This document shows, one piece after another, positions 61,867 to 61,939 of a DNA stretch of 61,939 bases (the stretch's first letter is position 1; each line of letters opens with the position of its first letter). Made by a program: the position numbers and the translations under genes. The stretch lies in contig JAMORY010000010.1 in assembly GCA_027063305.1 (NCBI GenBank), forward strand, positions 1 through 61,939, in the 5' to 3' direction. Source of the DNA: Sulfurovum sp. (GTDB lineage Bacteria; Campylobacterota; Campylobacteria; Campylobacterales; Sulfurovaceae). Below the pieces are notes generated by a model that saw nothing but the letters and a program-made list of their open reading frames with translations, was not told the origin of the DNA and did no database searches.

Positions 61867-61939
61867 TTAAATTTTGGTTTCATCATTTTGTTCTTTTTTC
61901 ATAAAATGTTGAGTGAATATTATGTTTTTGCCGTAAAAC
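61867..61939 (-). CDS. Possible 3' end of a gene entering from the right edge
   Basis: On the minus strand one frame stays open from the window edge for 23 codons (ending NDETKI) before TAA. This is too short to identify. The region beyond it (61740-61866) has a TATAAT at 61774-61779 and a 19-codon plus frame at 61811-61870 starting MGTSNNPKSQSQ. It also carries GGGCACCTCTAATAACC, which could be an insertion-sequence end. None of these is conclusive. Confidence 0.2.
   Translation of the reverse strand, partial: FYGKNIIFTQHFMKKEQNDETKI

Overview
The window looks like a chromosomal segment, including the replication origin, of a Campylobacterota (epsilonproteobacterial) organism, most likely a Sulfurovum-like marine sulfur oxidiser. 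This is inferred from protein character and gene content: NIF-type nifS-nifU as a general Fe-S system, ThyX instead of ThyA, a TIGR04219-type outer membrane protein, a sulfide:quinone oxidoreductase, a YeiH-type sulfite exporter, and frequent ATGA/TAATG gene overlaps. I see no prophage, CRISPR array or integron. Only the extreme right edge hints at a possible mobile element.

Layout. 1-343: promoter and leader of an rRNA operon reading left out of the window, then a small lipoprotein gene. 623-3040 (+): a Bax inhibitor-1 family protein, secG, frr, pyrE. 3041-13116 (-) and 13190-18898 (+): a type II secretion system (T2SS) split into two divergent operons. The minus arm has gspK, L, M, N, C, D, E, a pseudopilin gene and a HerA-like ATPase. 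The plus arm has gspG, two pseudopilin genes, gspF, an outer membrane protein, RDD and MFS membrane proteins and mobA. 18849-20972: a LysR regulator divergent from yeiH. 21138-24931 (-): tRNA-Val(GAC), a Sel1-repeat protein, dapF, coaE and an L,D-transpeptidase. 25071-30589 (+): a Bat/MoxR locus (two VWA proteins, BatD-like, MoxR, DUF58). 30613-34933 (-): a ChaA-like antiporter with a coiled-coil HTH protein, then pcm, a nitrilase-family enzyme and nrdB. 35070-39786 (+): an orphan gene, mutY, folE, nifS, nifU. 39815-39987: a tiny self-contained transcription unit. 39990-47563 (-): comM, def, clpP, tig, typA, dgt. 47629-50203 (+): thyX and a second L,D-transpeptidase. 50301-53523: ruvC, a DnaA-box cluster, dnaA, a second cluster, dnaN, which is a bipartite oriC. 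53548-61691: pyrG, recJ, sqr, a small membrane protein, a BaiN/HI0933-type flavoprotein (-), a small lipoprotein (-), a thiamine-binding-like protein, a DUF2892-type protein and purM.

How the genes work together. The T2SS arms together encode a near-complete exporter: ATPase, platform, secretin, pilot-side C/L/M/N proteins and five pseudopilin-like proteins. No prepilin peptidase gene is seen here. The Bat/MoxR locus is a chaperone-like AAA+/VWA system. nrdB, thyX, dgt, pyrG, pyrE and purM are scattered nucleotide-metabolism genes. sqr, yeiH and nifSU fit a sulfur-based lifestyle.

The most unusual items are the 7-codon mini-gene (peptide MGCGKML) with its own promoter, ribosome binding site and terminator; an inverted-repeat operator ahead of the HTH-chaA pair; dispersed heptamer repeats at three loci; a MutY with Glu where the catalytic Asp is expected; and two convergent gene pairs whose stop codons abut.
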